From NCBI RefSeq assembly GCF_019112545.1, contig NW_025064896.1, positions 1,071,966-1,135,965 on the forward strand: a stretch of 64,000 bases of DNA, written 5' to 3'. How positions within the stretch are numbered: the stretch's first letter is position 1; each line of letters starts with the position of its first letter. Below, one piece after another: positions 1 through 11,273 of this stretch. The stretch comes from Guyanagaster necrorhizus. Taxonomy: Eukaryota > Basidiomycota > Agaricomycetes > Agaricales > Physalacriaceae. The position numbers and the translations under genes were made by a program. Under the pieces are notes generated by a model. The model made no database searches. It worked only from the letters and a program-made list of their open reading frames with translations, and had not been told where the DNA came from.

Positions 1-3000
1 GGGTTTAATACCGAACAAAGCTTGTTCTATAACTTTAAGGACTTACGCTTGCTGAACATTCAAAATGTATGCGAGTGCAAGACCTGTTTGCGCCGGAGAA
101 ATGCTGAATCTCGTCCCGACGGTCAGCATCGCAACAGCAAAAGTTAGAAGACTGCCCAAGAGGTCTATGCGTATACCCAGCCAACGCTAAATGCAATAAG
201 CAATAGGCGTCAATTAAACGTCACTCTAATAAAAGACCTCCAAACCTGGTTGGTGACAGTCAGCCAGTAAGCTCGATTTTCCACATCAATCCGTTCCTCG
301 TTTTCCTTGACGAAGCGCTCAGACTCGCCATACGCACGGATTGTTGCCAGGCCTGAAAGTGACTCAGAAAAATGAGAGTATAGTGACGATCTCAGTACAG
401 CATCTGTGTTGTAAACAATTAGTACATATTCGAAAGAAACAGACGTCAGAAAGAATACCAAGGCGCTATAGACAATGTATCATCAGCAGCTTTTTGTCAG
501 ATAGTGAATCATAGTCACGTACTTTCAACTCCCGGGCACTCGCTCGATAAAAGGCGGCCCCATACAAGTAGACGATGAGAACGACAAAGACAGCGATCAA
601 GAACCACGGCAAGATAATCGCTATCAAAATGATGGCACCAATGACCGATGAAGCCGGCGCCGCAAACATTCGCATGGAATCTTGAAGAAGTACGTCAAAA
701 TCTAGGATTTCTCATGGGGTGAGGACGCTCACCTGCCAATATATTGTCAATCGTATCGATGTCTACACGATCTTCAGTTGTATCCAATGAGAGGAGAAAT
801 GAGCATACCTTTCGAAAATCGGTTCATGATCCGACCAAGTGGCGTAGTCTCGAAGAACGACATGGGCGCGTGCACAATACGGTCAACGGCTAGCTATAGG
901 AACACCATAAGTCTCAATGGTTCCCATGAACCGCAGACCAATGACTTACACTATGCAAATTCTGACTTGCAAAATATGTCAATAAAGCAAACATGCTTCC
1001 CATAACGAAGAATGCAAAGGCTTGCGCGACGCCCAGCATTGCGTATATGCCCATCTACACCAACTGCGTCAGCCATCTTTCACTGCTTAAAATCACAGGT
1101 AAACTCACGTAGAACCCTTGTGGGCGAGCCCATTTACTAACAATTGGCACAAAATCAGCATATCTCGGACATTCAAAAGAAAGAACAAAACCCACTCTTC
1201 CTGCCAGTACACCAACCAATAAGACCCCATCACGATCGCAGTCTGGACAAAGACAATGGAGGCAAACAGGATGGGTAAAACGACACGCCCTCTGCCAGCA
1301 TCCAAAAACCGCTTATACACGGACAAACTAATGGCCCCAGTATTCCGCTCCTCCTCTTGCATCAACCCTGGTCCTGGAGTAACCTTCGTCCGAAGATCAC
1401 CTTCAGTCTCTGTCTCCTTCACGATGCTCTCAATAGCTTCCTCCTCCTCCTCTACCTCCTCCTCTTCCTTCTCCTCTTGACTCCCAAACTCTCTGTAGAA
1501 TTTTGAAAACTCCCCGTCTTTCTGCATGAGCTCATCGTACGTGCCTTGCTCTGCTATACGTCCATCTGCAATGGTGAAGATGTAGTCCACCTGAGGAAGA
1601 AAGTGTAATGCGTGAGTAACTAATATACGCGTCTTTCCAGGTGCAGCGTTCCGTAGGACGTTCTGGAATACCATCTTTCCTACATGAGCATCGAGAGCGG
1701 ACAGAGGATCCTGTTAAATCATCAGATCTATATCCTCACTGACATATAAGTCGATTTACATCAAAGATCTGGATCTCTGTGTCGCAGTAGATGGCACGAC
1801 AGATATTCAGACGTTGTTTCTGACCCCCTGATAAAGAGATGCCCTGGATTTTGTCAGCATTACCGATTCTGGGACTAATTAATAGCACTAACCTTTTCAC
1901 CAACTTCAGTCATGTCACCGTTAGGTAGCATGTCAAGATCACGCTCTAAACAGGAGTTCTGAACAGCCTGCCAATATTTGTCTTCCTTGAAGGGACGACC
2001 AAAGCAAATATTGTCCCGAATCGTCGCGTTCTACACCTCATTGAATATAAGAATGAAGAGAAAAATGAGGGACTCACTTGGATCCATGCACTCTGAGGGC
2101 AGTATCCAACACTCCCGCCGAACTTGATCGTGCCTTTATCCCCATTTATATTCGGAACCCGCCTCATCTCACCAACCATACCCTGAAGCAAAGAGGTCTT
2201 TCCGGCACCTACGGTGCCAACAATAGCAACAAGCTGTCCGCGGGCTATACTAAGAGAGACGTCCTTCAGCTCGAAAACCGCACCCGCCGATGATGGGTCA
2301 ACTTCGGGCTTTCCCTTCTTCTTGTCCTTCTTCCCCTTCTTTCCCTCGGCTGATTCTGGAGGTGGCGCATCCCAAGTGAAGGAAATATTCTTGACCTCAA
2401 CGGCAACATGAAGATCGTCTTCACGATCAAATGTCTCCTCGAGTGTTTCTGCTTCAAAGATGCCATAAAGACGCTGAATAGCATTCTCGGCATCGGCAAT
2501 GGCGGAAAGAGATGCGGCTGTGAACATAGTTTAAGCACATAAGGTAAACAAATGATCGAAAGCCACTTACGGAAGAACATTAGAGGCAAACGGAGAAGCT
2601 GGAAGAGGGTGAGAGAAGGAAAGACGACAGATACTTCAAGCTGGTGTCCAGTAGCGGAGTACGTAAGAAAGGCCACCACTGACGATAATGCAGGCATAGA
2701 TAGAGCCACGGCAATGTTGGCAGCCTTCACGAGGAGTATCGAGCGGACGAAGCTTCCCATAACATCAAAATATAGTAGTCTTATGAGGTGAGAAAGTACT
2801 CACGACATCTCCTTTTGTCGAAACTCCTTTATTCTCTTCGCCAACGGAATTTCCCATGCAAAAAACTTGACCACCTTCATGCCTCCAAGCAATTCCTGGA
2901 GAAGTTTGGCACGCTTATCGGTCCATCTCATGCCACTCTCCCGGAACGCAAACATGTTCTTCATAACCTTTGTCTGAATCGGTGCCGCGACCACGAAAAA

Positions 3001-4153
3001 CGCAAAACCGACCAGAGCACTAGGGCCCAGGTTCAGCAGAAGAAGTACGAGACATATGGCCAGTTGAATCGGTGCGGTCCAAGCCTGTGACAAAAACAAG
3101 TAAACGAACAGTCCATACACATGTTTCAAGCCAAACCCGCACCATATGGAAAAAGCCTGCACAAAAATCGATTCGTGATACGTCCGTTGAGATATGGTTC
3201 ATTATCAGACCATTCGGGAGCTTCGATCGTGCGCGAGAGCTTAGTCGAAGAGAACGAACATAAATCGCGCTGATTAGACCACCACGTATGAGAACTCCTG
3301 TAGACGTAGATCGGTAAAAGAAGTGGTGTGTGCATAGTGACGAAACGATTAGCAGTCCCAGCAAACCAAAAGTCAAGCCAATGCCTTTCCCGATTGGTGG
3401 GATGGAGGCATAGTCACCCGTCTGATGAGCGGTATAAGAATCTTTTGCGAAATTGATGATGGCCTGCGGAAGTGAGGGATCAAAAGGATTGGCACGATGA
3501 GGAGGCGATTTACCTTGAGGAGAAGGGGGCTCGTAAACTGAGCTGTGTCTCCGAGCACCTTCAAGATACCGGCAGACCAGAACCACCATTTTATGCTGTC
3601 GTTTATAGCAAGGACCAGACTGGGCTTGCGCTGACCATCAGTTTCTCTCCATTTTCTCTCCCGCTCGGTGCGGTTGCCTCGAAGGGTCCACCACAACGCT
3701 TTCATGCCGGGCTTGATCTCACCGTTCAGCAGCCGACGGTTGTATGCCTCCGCGGCCGAACACCTTTTTTCAAAGGACGCGGTGATCCGGTCACCGATGA
3801 ATGCTGCTCCGCGGCTGTCTTGCAGCTTGTAGAGATCCGGAGCCTCCAGTGGACGTGCATAGCCGAGAGTGAGCAGGGCAGTAATCCAGCCAAAGGTGAG
3901 GATATCGAACCAGTTCGCTTGGACCTCGGGCAGAAGTTCAGCTTCTTGGATGGATGCTTTTGGCGGATGTGCAGACACTGAAAGAAATGGTATGCGCTGC
4001 CATCTAAGAATTCAAGGATAAGAGTGATATTGATATTGATATTGAATAATTCAACCAGCAGTTGCCTTACCGTGCTCGGCGGGGATGGCCGTTCTGTTCT
4101 GTAAAAGTTTTTTCGGACTTGGTCTCGCTATCAACCGACGCCTTTTCAGACAT
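1..4153 (-). CDS. ABC transporter, ABCC (MRP/Yor1-like) family, partial
   Basis: ATP-driven membrane exporter of the ABCC type, probably moving organic anions, drugs or conjugates across the plasma or vacuolar membrane. I place the start at the ATG at 4153: exon 4153-4071, a 67-base intron, then an exon from 4003 that reads in frame into RIPFLSV..SAHPPKAS and ELLPEVQANWFDILTFGWIT, a typical Yor1-type N-terminus. Membrane domain 1 lies at about 3700-2530. The first nucleotide-binding domain shows Walker A GTVGAGKTS (about 2200), signature ISLSGGQKQR (about 1830), Walker B QIFDDPLSALD (split by an intron near 1720) and the H-loop VTH (about 1620). An acidic Glu-rich linker (1500-1430) leads to the second membrane domain, which runs off the left edge, so the second ATPase domain is outside the window. 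At least eight short introns. Family assignment is firm; substrate is unknown. Confidence 0.93.
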
Positions 4154-5054
4154 GGCTGCTGTGGAAGAAGCGAAAATGCGTACTCTCGCAGCCCACGATT
4201 TTCAACTTTTCTGTGACTTATTATTTAAGTTGGGCGCATTAACTTCCGTGTTCCCGCAATCACGCTTAAACAATGACATTGTCTTTCGGAATAGGAACTC
4301 CGAAGGTTGAGTGAAAGAACGAAGCAAGGCGAGCACGAGCGTATCGGAACCTCCGCGGGTGCCATAATACTTTGATGCATCATAGCCAACACCTTCGTAT
4401 TAAGTGTAAGATCGGTGTAAGTAATATAAGAATAGACACCTACGCATTCTGCAAAAGCTGAAGTGACTAGATAAGTTGGTAGTCACGCAAAAATGGGCGA
4501 TGTAGAAGTTACGGGAGAGTTATCTTATCTCTCCGAAGAAAATTAAAATTGATTTGAAAGGCTCCGCTAAAGTAGGGACATGGCACGGCACGGCAGGCAA
4601 GCAGGACGGGTAGGCAGATAAGCACATGAAGCCGAGGACACGGAATGCTGGAGACTAAACAGATTACCTGGCCAAGTACCAAGTATATAAAACCTGTAAT
4701 AACGAACTAGGCTTCCCCCATCCCCCAAGGTCCTCATGCAACTGCTCGGACGACGAAGAGTTTTGGCGCTACTCTTTTGCGCCATCTCACAAAAGCCTAA
4801 GCAACAGTGTCTTTAGGCTCGAGCACAAGTCCAGCGCCGATTGAGCAGAAGGAGGGTATGGTCAGCAAAAGAATAAGTATGTTGGAGAGTCCAGCAAAAG
4901 CGTACTGGCAGGAATTTATAGCAATTACTCGAGGCGAAATTACATAGGACGTTACAAACAACGGCTGTTCAGAGCTGCTTGATTCTAAAGACAGATGCGA
5001 GCGAATACTGAAAGGCATAATCGAACTAGCTTTGTCGCCTGCTAAAAGTGCTCA
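4154..5054. other. Intergenic, no supported gene
   Basis: Upstream of the ABC transporter and downstream of the unknown protein at 5055. Short open frames exist (for example 4797-5018 minus), but none has a recognisable domain or splice-supported extension. A run of TGATAT-like repeats lies at 4024-4045, inside the transporter's first intron. Confidence 0.5.
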
Positions 5055-7129
5055 TTAGTCACTATCTGATTCCTCCAAGAAATCATCTTTTGAAAATAAG
5101 TTGAAACCGGTAAAAGCCAAAGGAAAAGCGCCTTCAGGCTCGAACACAGGCTTGTCATCGGTTGGCAAATGGAGCAGCAGTTCATCAGCAAAGGAGTGAG
5201 ACTGTTCAAGTGTCAGTGAATATTCGACAGCAGGTTCCGAGTCTTGAGAATCGCGAGCAAGAACGTGATGAGAGTCCAAACTTTCGATAGTGATAAGTAA
5301 AGGAGGCAACTGGCATGCAGTGTCGTGTGGAGTGTTATCGAGAAGGTAGAGAGGAGCATTCGTAGGCGGATGATCGGAAGTACGCGGGGATCCATCCACC
5401 TTAGGATTTCGTGAGGAGCAAGCAGGAGCATTGGATGAAACATATTGGGCCGTATGAAGGATGTCTCTGGTCATGTTATAATGAGGCGAAACACCAGGCG
5501 CTTTTTTTGTGGTGATAGTGTCTTGTCTATTAGGAAAGTTAAGTGAAGGGTGCTCGATAATGGGAGATCGCGACTGTGAACTATAGATGACAGGAATCGG
5601 TTCTTCAATGCACTGATCAGCGTCAGGGATCGCCGAAGACGTTGTCTCATAGAGAGAGTAGTCATCAGGGTCCTCGGGATTAGCGTGGTCCTTCACAATA
5701 AGTCGTGAATGATGCTCGGAGGTAGAGCCGTCAAAAAAAGAATCATAGTTGAATGAAGGTTGAAGGTCATTTCTCTCTTCACGGACTACAGGTGAACGCA
5801 CTGAATTGTTGAAATAGTTGTCAGAGGAAGCAAAATGGGCAGACGATGGATTTGATTCGGGATGCAGCAGAGAGGGCGAAAAGTTTTGGTGTAAGTAAGA
5901 AGGGATATCATGAGTGTACTGGTCTTCAAAATCATGATTATTGTCGTCTTCGGAAAAATGAAAGTCGTCAGACTGATCATCGTGGTCTACAATAGGAGGA
6001 GGAATGTTATCTGAGGAATGGCTGCTCGCAACGGGAATCCCTTCAGAGGAAGAAACTGGCGAATAAGCAATTAGCCTGACTCGGCGCCTCTGATGACCCA
6101 GAGCTGGAGGTCGGGGATGCTCTGCCAAGGCTGACGTATTATCCATGTCCTGCACGGGAGTACTGGGAGCAGATTTCAGCCCGAGTATGACTCCCATGGC
6201 TGTCCAAGGATCATCATAGTCAAAGATGTTTCCTGAAAACGACGTTTGGAGTGAAGATGTGACAGGAAGTGTCTCAAGGGAAGAGGTTGAGTCATTGGGG
6301 ATGGGTATATGCGACTTTCTCTGCGAAGGAGCCGAACTGGGGAAAAGCTTGCTGCTTATGCTCGAGGTCGTGTGAGAACCAAGATGATGGGGTTGAATGA
6401 ACGGGTCGTCCAGTTCGTCATCGTACTCGTTGCCGTCTGAATTATGATATATGTCCCGAAGGGGGCTGTGGCACAATCGCTCATGTTGGGATCCAAACGA
6501 CAGCTCCTCATCCTTCTCTGGCGACCGTTCTGATTTGACCCTCTAAGCGAGCGTCAGGGTTTCACTCCAATATTGCCATAGGAAAACTCACCTTGGACGA
6601 AGACGTATCCGAGGTCCGTTTTCGCTTCTTGTAGGTGGATAACCCAGCCAGGTCCGGTAGGGAGAGAATCTGATTCATGGCAGCTCGCAAAAATATAGCT
6701 AAGCTAAACTGAGTGACAAGCAGTGGGAGAAAGTGCGGGGAGCGTACGCTCTGATGTATCTAGGGCCTCAGGGACTTTTGAACTGCTGCTCGCGAAGCTG
6801 GGACCATCTCGTTTGAATTTTGGAGGCTTGCTCGGACTGGGAATGTAACCTTGAGGTGACAAGGTCGAGTTCTGCTTTGAATGTGCCAGCGAGATGGTGG
6901 GCTGGGGCTGATTCCTCGATATTCGAGAAGTGATGGAGCGGCGTGACTGCTGAGGAAGGCCCTTGGACAAGAGATTCAGGCGTTGGCGACCGAAGAATCG
7001 TTTCTGTTGGCGACCTGCTTCATCTCTGGAGCGGACCTTGGCAGCATTTCTGACGAAAAAGTTTGGAAAAGAAAACGAAGAGTAGACGACGACACACATT
7101 TTGCCTCCCATATAGTTAGCACCAGCCAT
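5055..7129 (-). CDS. Unknown, mostly disordered protein, 642 residues
   Basis: I do not recognise the family. I join four exons: 7129-7098, 7049-6748, 6698-6592 and 6542-5055. The phases agree across all three introns (48, 49 and 49 bases) and the total is exactly 643 codons with stop. The N-terminus MAGANYMGGKINAAKVRSRD is followed by a basic segment. A likely nuclear signal KKRKR opens the third exon region, and after it the chain is rich in Ser, Pro, Asp and Glu. One compact hydrophobic patch, DYDDPWTAMGVILGL, stands out near the middle, and the C-terminus ends acidic (DDFLEESDSD). An alternative is two genes, one ending at the stop at 6704 and one starting at the ATG at 6678. I prefer one gene because only 25 bases separate them and a 49-base intron restores the frame. 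A nuclear role is inference. Confidence 0.7.
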
Positions 7130-8116
7130 CTTGATTCTTGAACCCTTCCCGGCGTCATGCAGCAGTCACTTGGCGTACAAATAAGTAAGAAAGCAAACAA
7201 AAATAAATTCTCAGATCAAGCTGAGTCCTGAAAAATTGAGATATGTGGCGTACATTAGCAACACACACGGAATCCCCTAGTAAAAGGCGAGGGGATTGTC
7301 TTCTTGAGTGTTGCTAAGCCACTATTCAGTCATAGCGTAAAATTAGATCAGATTTTGACAGTTTTGTATTTTGCTCAGCTCACTGGGCCACCGATTTCCA
7401 ATTATGTCCTCACACTTACTCGCCAGCCCGTCCGGCTCGTAGAGCTCTCATATTCGAACCTTCAAAAATCATCTGTTGTATTCATGATCACCCTCTGCAG
7501 GAGGACGGGAAAATCAACAAACACAAGAACTTGAATTATTACCGAATTAAAATTGGCCCACAGAGTTACCCCTTCGGAGTCCCATGGACTAGTAAGCGGT
7601 TGCGATTTTTCTGTGAGACTCGCACGGAAGCGAAAGGCGGGGGAGAAGACAATATGACCACATCTTGCTAAGGGCTTGGTGTGGGATTCAATTGGGAATT
7701 AGGAGTAAATTCATATTCCTGACACACCCTGTCTGCTCACCTTCGTTCAAAGCAAACCGCTGTTTCCAGCAACGTAACTTGAATGGCGACCTACCACGAT
7801 GCAAGTGAATAGAGAGAGGAGCAAAACGGCCCTGTCATGGTTCTCATGGTTCTCATTCCCATGCGTGGTGAGTGCGAACCTTCCAAATTGAGCCCTATCG
7901 ACTCTCATGCGACAATCACCTCAACCTCCGGCTATCGCAAACCAGGAGCATCCCACCTAAATCCAGTATACCCAACGACACGGACGCGGGCAAGCCAAAA
8001 CTGCTCTTCTCAAGTTTAAACTAGCGCGGAAAACCGCTCGTTTGGACGTTCCCATCGGTAGTGAATGTTCTTTAAATGCTCAGTGAAAGGTCCAGAGGTT
8101 GGGAAAAGGTCTCATA
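7130..8116. other. Divergent intergenic region
   Basis: About 1 kb between two genes pointing away from each other, so it should hold both promoters. I see no RNA gene and no splice-supported coding region. Confidence 0.5.
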
Positions 8117-8829
8117 ATGTTTTTCGCATCCCTCCTCAGTCTCGTCGTTGCATCGACCGCCCTGGCATCCCCTCTCCAGGGTCGCCAGGCTAACAATACC
8201 AACGTAGCCATAAATCAGGTCGTTGATGCTCTCGATGAAAGTACCCACATCAACATTCCCAACATCAGTATAGGCCAATATCCATCTAGAGATGCCTTAG
8301 CTGACTCTGAATATTTAGTCACCCTTCAAGCTTCGCACCAAGCTAACGATACCACCGTTGGAGAACAGATCAACGACCTTGTCACCGTCTTCCAGGTCGC
8401 AGCGGAGGACCTAAGCAACATCCCCGTCAGCGCGGGCTCTACGACTGTAATGCCTACGAACGATGATATCAGTATCACATTCGCGACCATTCTGTCGTAG
8501 GTCCAACTTTACTTCCAGTGGTTAGGCATTTGCTCATCTCAGCATCATGATACAGACAAGTCGCTTCGGGCCTCTCTGGTTTGACAAATGTGACAGTCCC
8601 CTCCAGGGTGTCGATGTTCGCGGAACTCGATCCCCAGGTCGCTGCTGCTACTTCGACATTGAACACCACGCTTCCGAACTCAGTCGAACTTGTTCACATC
8701 ATGTGAGTGCTGGGTCGTAACGATGGAAGTGGAGAACTCACCCGCATTGTGTTGTACAGGATGCTGGACGCGCGACAGTTTTTCATCGCAGAAGGCTTCA
8801 CTCAGACGATAGCTGCTCTTGGGTTCTGA
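8117..8829 (+). CDS. Small secreted protein, HsbA-like
   Basis: A predicted 198-residue secreted protein. Exons 8117-8496, 8556-8702 and 8760-8829 join in phase and end at TGA 8827-8829. The start MFFASLLSLVVASTALAS is a clear signal peptide, followed by PLQGRQ. The rest is a helical-looking chain with evenly spaced hydrophobic residues, several N-linked glycosylation sequons (NNT, NDT, NVT, NTT) and no cysteines. Length, signal peptide and helical character fit the fungal hydrophobic-surface-binding protein A group (PF12296). These are cell-wall or surface proteins that bind hydrophobic solids. The resemblance is judged by eye, so the family call is moderate; secretion is well supported. Confidence 0.75.
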
Positions 8830-9042
8830 TACCTAGCCTTTTAAATTCGTAGGGCAGTATGGCACTCTTTGATTCAGTTTTGATTCAGAATGCGGAATTG
8901 TCTCTTATCAGCGGAAGTACAAAACAAACACTGTGGAAGACGTTGTATATCCATTAGGCTTCCTTGTACCAAGGCCAGAAGACAGGAACAGAGCTGGTCA
9001 AGGAGAATTAGACACATCAAATCCATGGTTTGAATGCTAAAC

Positions 9043-10072
9043 CTACTTCTTGTATTCTTTCCATTGGGAATCGTCTCCCCAGCGCTTCTGAGCTTGACGT
9101 TCGAGAGGTGGTACACCAGAAAGCTGATTCCATTTAGCGTTTATCGGGCGAGGAACAACAGGTGCACGTACCTTTCGAAGGAGGAAATACGTCATCGCTG
9201 GACTGAGCGAAGCCAAAAGGATTGTGCCCCTAGGGAAATATGGGGTTCGTAGCGCCGAGGAAGACAGCGCCCAGATGCCTGTCCAGATACCGAGTTCACC
9301 GAGATAATTGGGATGTCTGCTGATGCTCCATAAGCCGCCTGTAATGAACTTCTCGTCATGTTGTTTGCTATTCTTCTTGTGTCGCCAAGAAGATTTTTGG
9401 TAGTCTGCTATCACTTCGAATAGGAAAGACCCGGCAATGAGACCAAGTGCGGCGTAGTCTTGCATCCTGAGCGCCGGGTGAAGGTGTGATGGAAGGGTGT
9501 TGCACAGATAAACAGGCAGTCCGGTGAGGAAGACCCAAGAGGCTATGTGCAATGTCTTTGGCTATGAATCAAGGCGGGGAAGAAATGGCTGCACCTTGAC
9601 CGAACCAGTAGCAACTGAACACCCCTGGCTTGCGCTTGATTTCGTCGAATCTAGAATCTCCGCCAGCTTTGATCGCCCTCTGAAATTGAGCGGGTTAGTG
9701 ATCAATGACGGAAACATAGAAACGAAACCTCACAGAAACCAAGAAGATACCCATTCGTGACGCCCATATTCCAACGGCTGCGCTGAGGATAAGCTGTCGA
9801 GGAGCAAAGGATGACAAGGCTGGCAGGTGTGTCGACAGGCCATCCCAGAACTTGGCCTTCAGTGCCGGGTAATAGAGCGAGATATATGTCGTTGATAGAA
9901 ATCCGAGAGAACCCCCCAAGTCAAAGTATGTCTCGTTCTGCTGGGGTACAAAGGCCAAGGCAAATACTAGTAACTGATAAGTGTTTGCTGATACGCTAGT
10001 AAGGATAAACGTACAAGTTTGCAATGCATACGCACTAGCAAGCGAGGGAAGCAGACGAGAGAATACTGCCAT
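9043..10072 (-). CDS. DUF1295 / steroid-oxidoreductase-fold membrane protein
   Basis: A 275-residue multi-pass membrane protein of the DUF1295 family (PF06966), related to 3-oxo-5-alpha-steroid 4-dehydrogenases and isoprenylcysteine methyltransferases. Exons are 10072-10015, 9966-9734, 9679-9595, 9542-9172 and 9123-9043, with every phase consistent. Recognisable family blocks are FVPQQNETYFDLGGSLGFLS, GGDSRFDEIKRKPG, LPVYL, FEVIADYQKSSWR and the C-terminal cofactor-site-like block GGLWSISRHPNYLGELGIW. The end QWKEYKK lies after a short last exon. The substrate is unknown; members are usually assigned to lipid or sterol reduction in the ER. Introns 1 and 4 are 48 bases long and stop-free, so retention would insert 16 residues each. 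Confidence 0.88.
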
Positions 10073-11273
10073 GTTGGTGGTGCGTGGATGAGGTAGGAGG
10101 GATCGGATCAGGTCAATTAATGATGTGACGTCGGTGACCACATTTCCTTCAACACCGGGATTCGATGAGACACGAAACGGACAAATATTGAAATAAAATG
10201 ATGACGCCGGTATCTCGATTGCCCCGTTTTCCTGTCACATGCTTTACGCGTGATCGCGTATGTCGACACGCCATCGTTGCTGCTGATCGAAAATTTGAAT
10301 ATTTGAATCCCTGAGATTTAGTGATAGAGGGTTAGTCGATCAGGTTTTCGATTTGAATGATACAAATTGCTTTGCTCGGCCTTCGGACTTTTTGCAACGT
10401 TTCTCACATATTTTGTGTCAATGATACCATCAGTTCAGACGATTCATATGATACTAGGAGATATCTGGCGCTAACCACAAGTTGTGTCCAAGCATAAATA
10501 ATACTTTTGGCCCGCAGACGACTGCCCGGAAAAATAGTAAAGAACAATCATACAAAGACAGCTTAACGTCTTCATCGATGATCACTGGATGAACCCAACA
10601 GGATGCGGTGCTACGCCGAGGCATCCAAAGTATCAGAAGCAAATGATGAACTGCGATATTAACGGAAGAAGGTGGCTGAACCCTTGCAAGAGGTAAAACA
10701 CGGTACAACCCTGGACTATCTCCCCGGTGGCGAAACGAACAAGGCCGTCAGAGTAACCCGAAATGGCGTTTCGTTTGCTGGTACGAACGTCTGCATGGAT
10801 GTTCAACCGCGGCAGGGCTTGGCCGCTACTTACCGAAAAGGAATTTTGTCGGAGTTTGAATAATAAACTCTTCGGAAATTGGGGGCAAGAGATATCTCAC
10901 CCCCTACTCATCGTCGCTGGCAGCGAACTCGACGTTATCCCTTTCTTCATATCGGAAAATTACTTGTATTTTCTCCTAATAATATTTTGAAAGGATTATT
11001 TGGAGGCCAGGAGGCCGAATATCCGTATCTGCAAGGTCCGTTTGACCATTTCTATTTTATTTTGTGGTATGTTTATCCATATCGGCGGTGTAGGGAACGT
11101 CACACTCCGGTTTTGAATATCTGCTTTTTACTTTGACGTCCAGCAGGAGGCGTCCAGATCGAGAATTATATACTGTTCGTCTATGATTTCGACTTTGTCC
11201 TTGCATACGCTGAGGGGCGGCTGCTATGCCTTCCTTTGTTCCGTAACGTGAACAGTCCAGCTGGTCGGAGTGT
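10073..11273. other. Intergenic, promoter space for two divergent genes
   Basis: Lies between the DUF1295 gene on the minus strand and the AT-hook gene on the plus strand. Short open frames at 10454-10708 and 10672-11136 overlap each other in different frames and show no domain or intron support. I see nothing else. Confidence 0.5.

Noticed and set aside
778..3981. Plus-strand open frames opposite the ABC transporter
   Set aside because: They are shadows of the minus-strand exons, without domains or splice support of their own.
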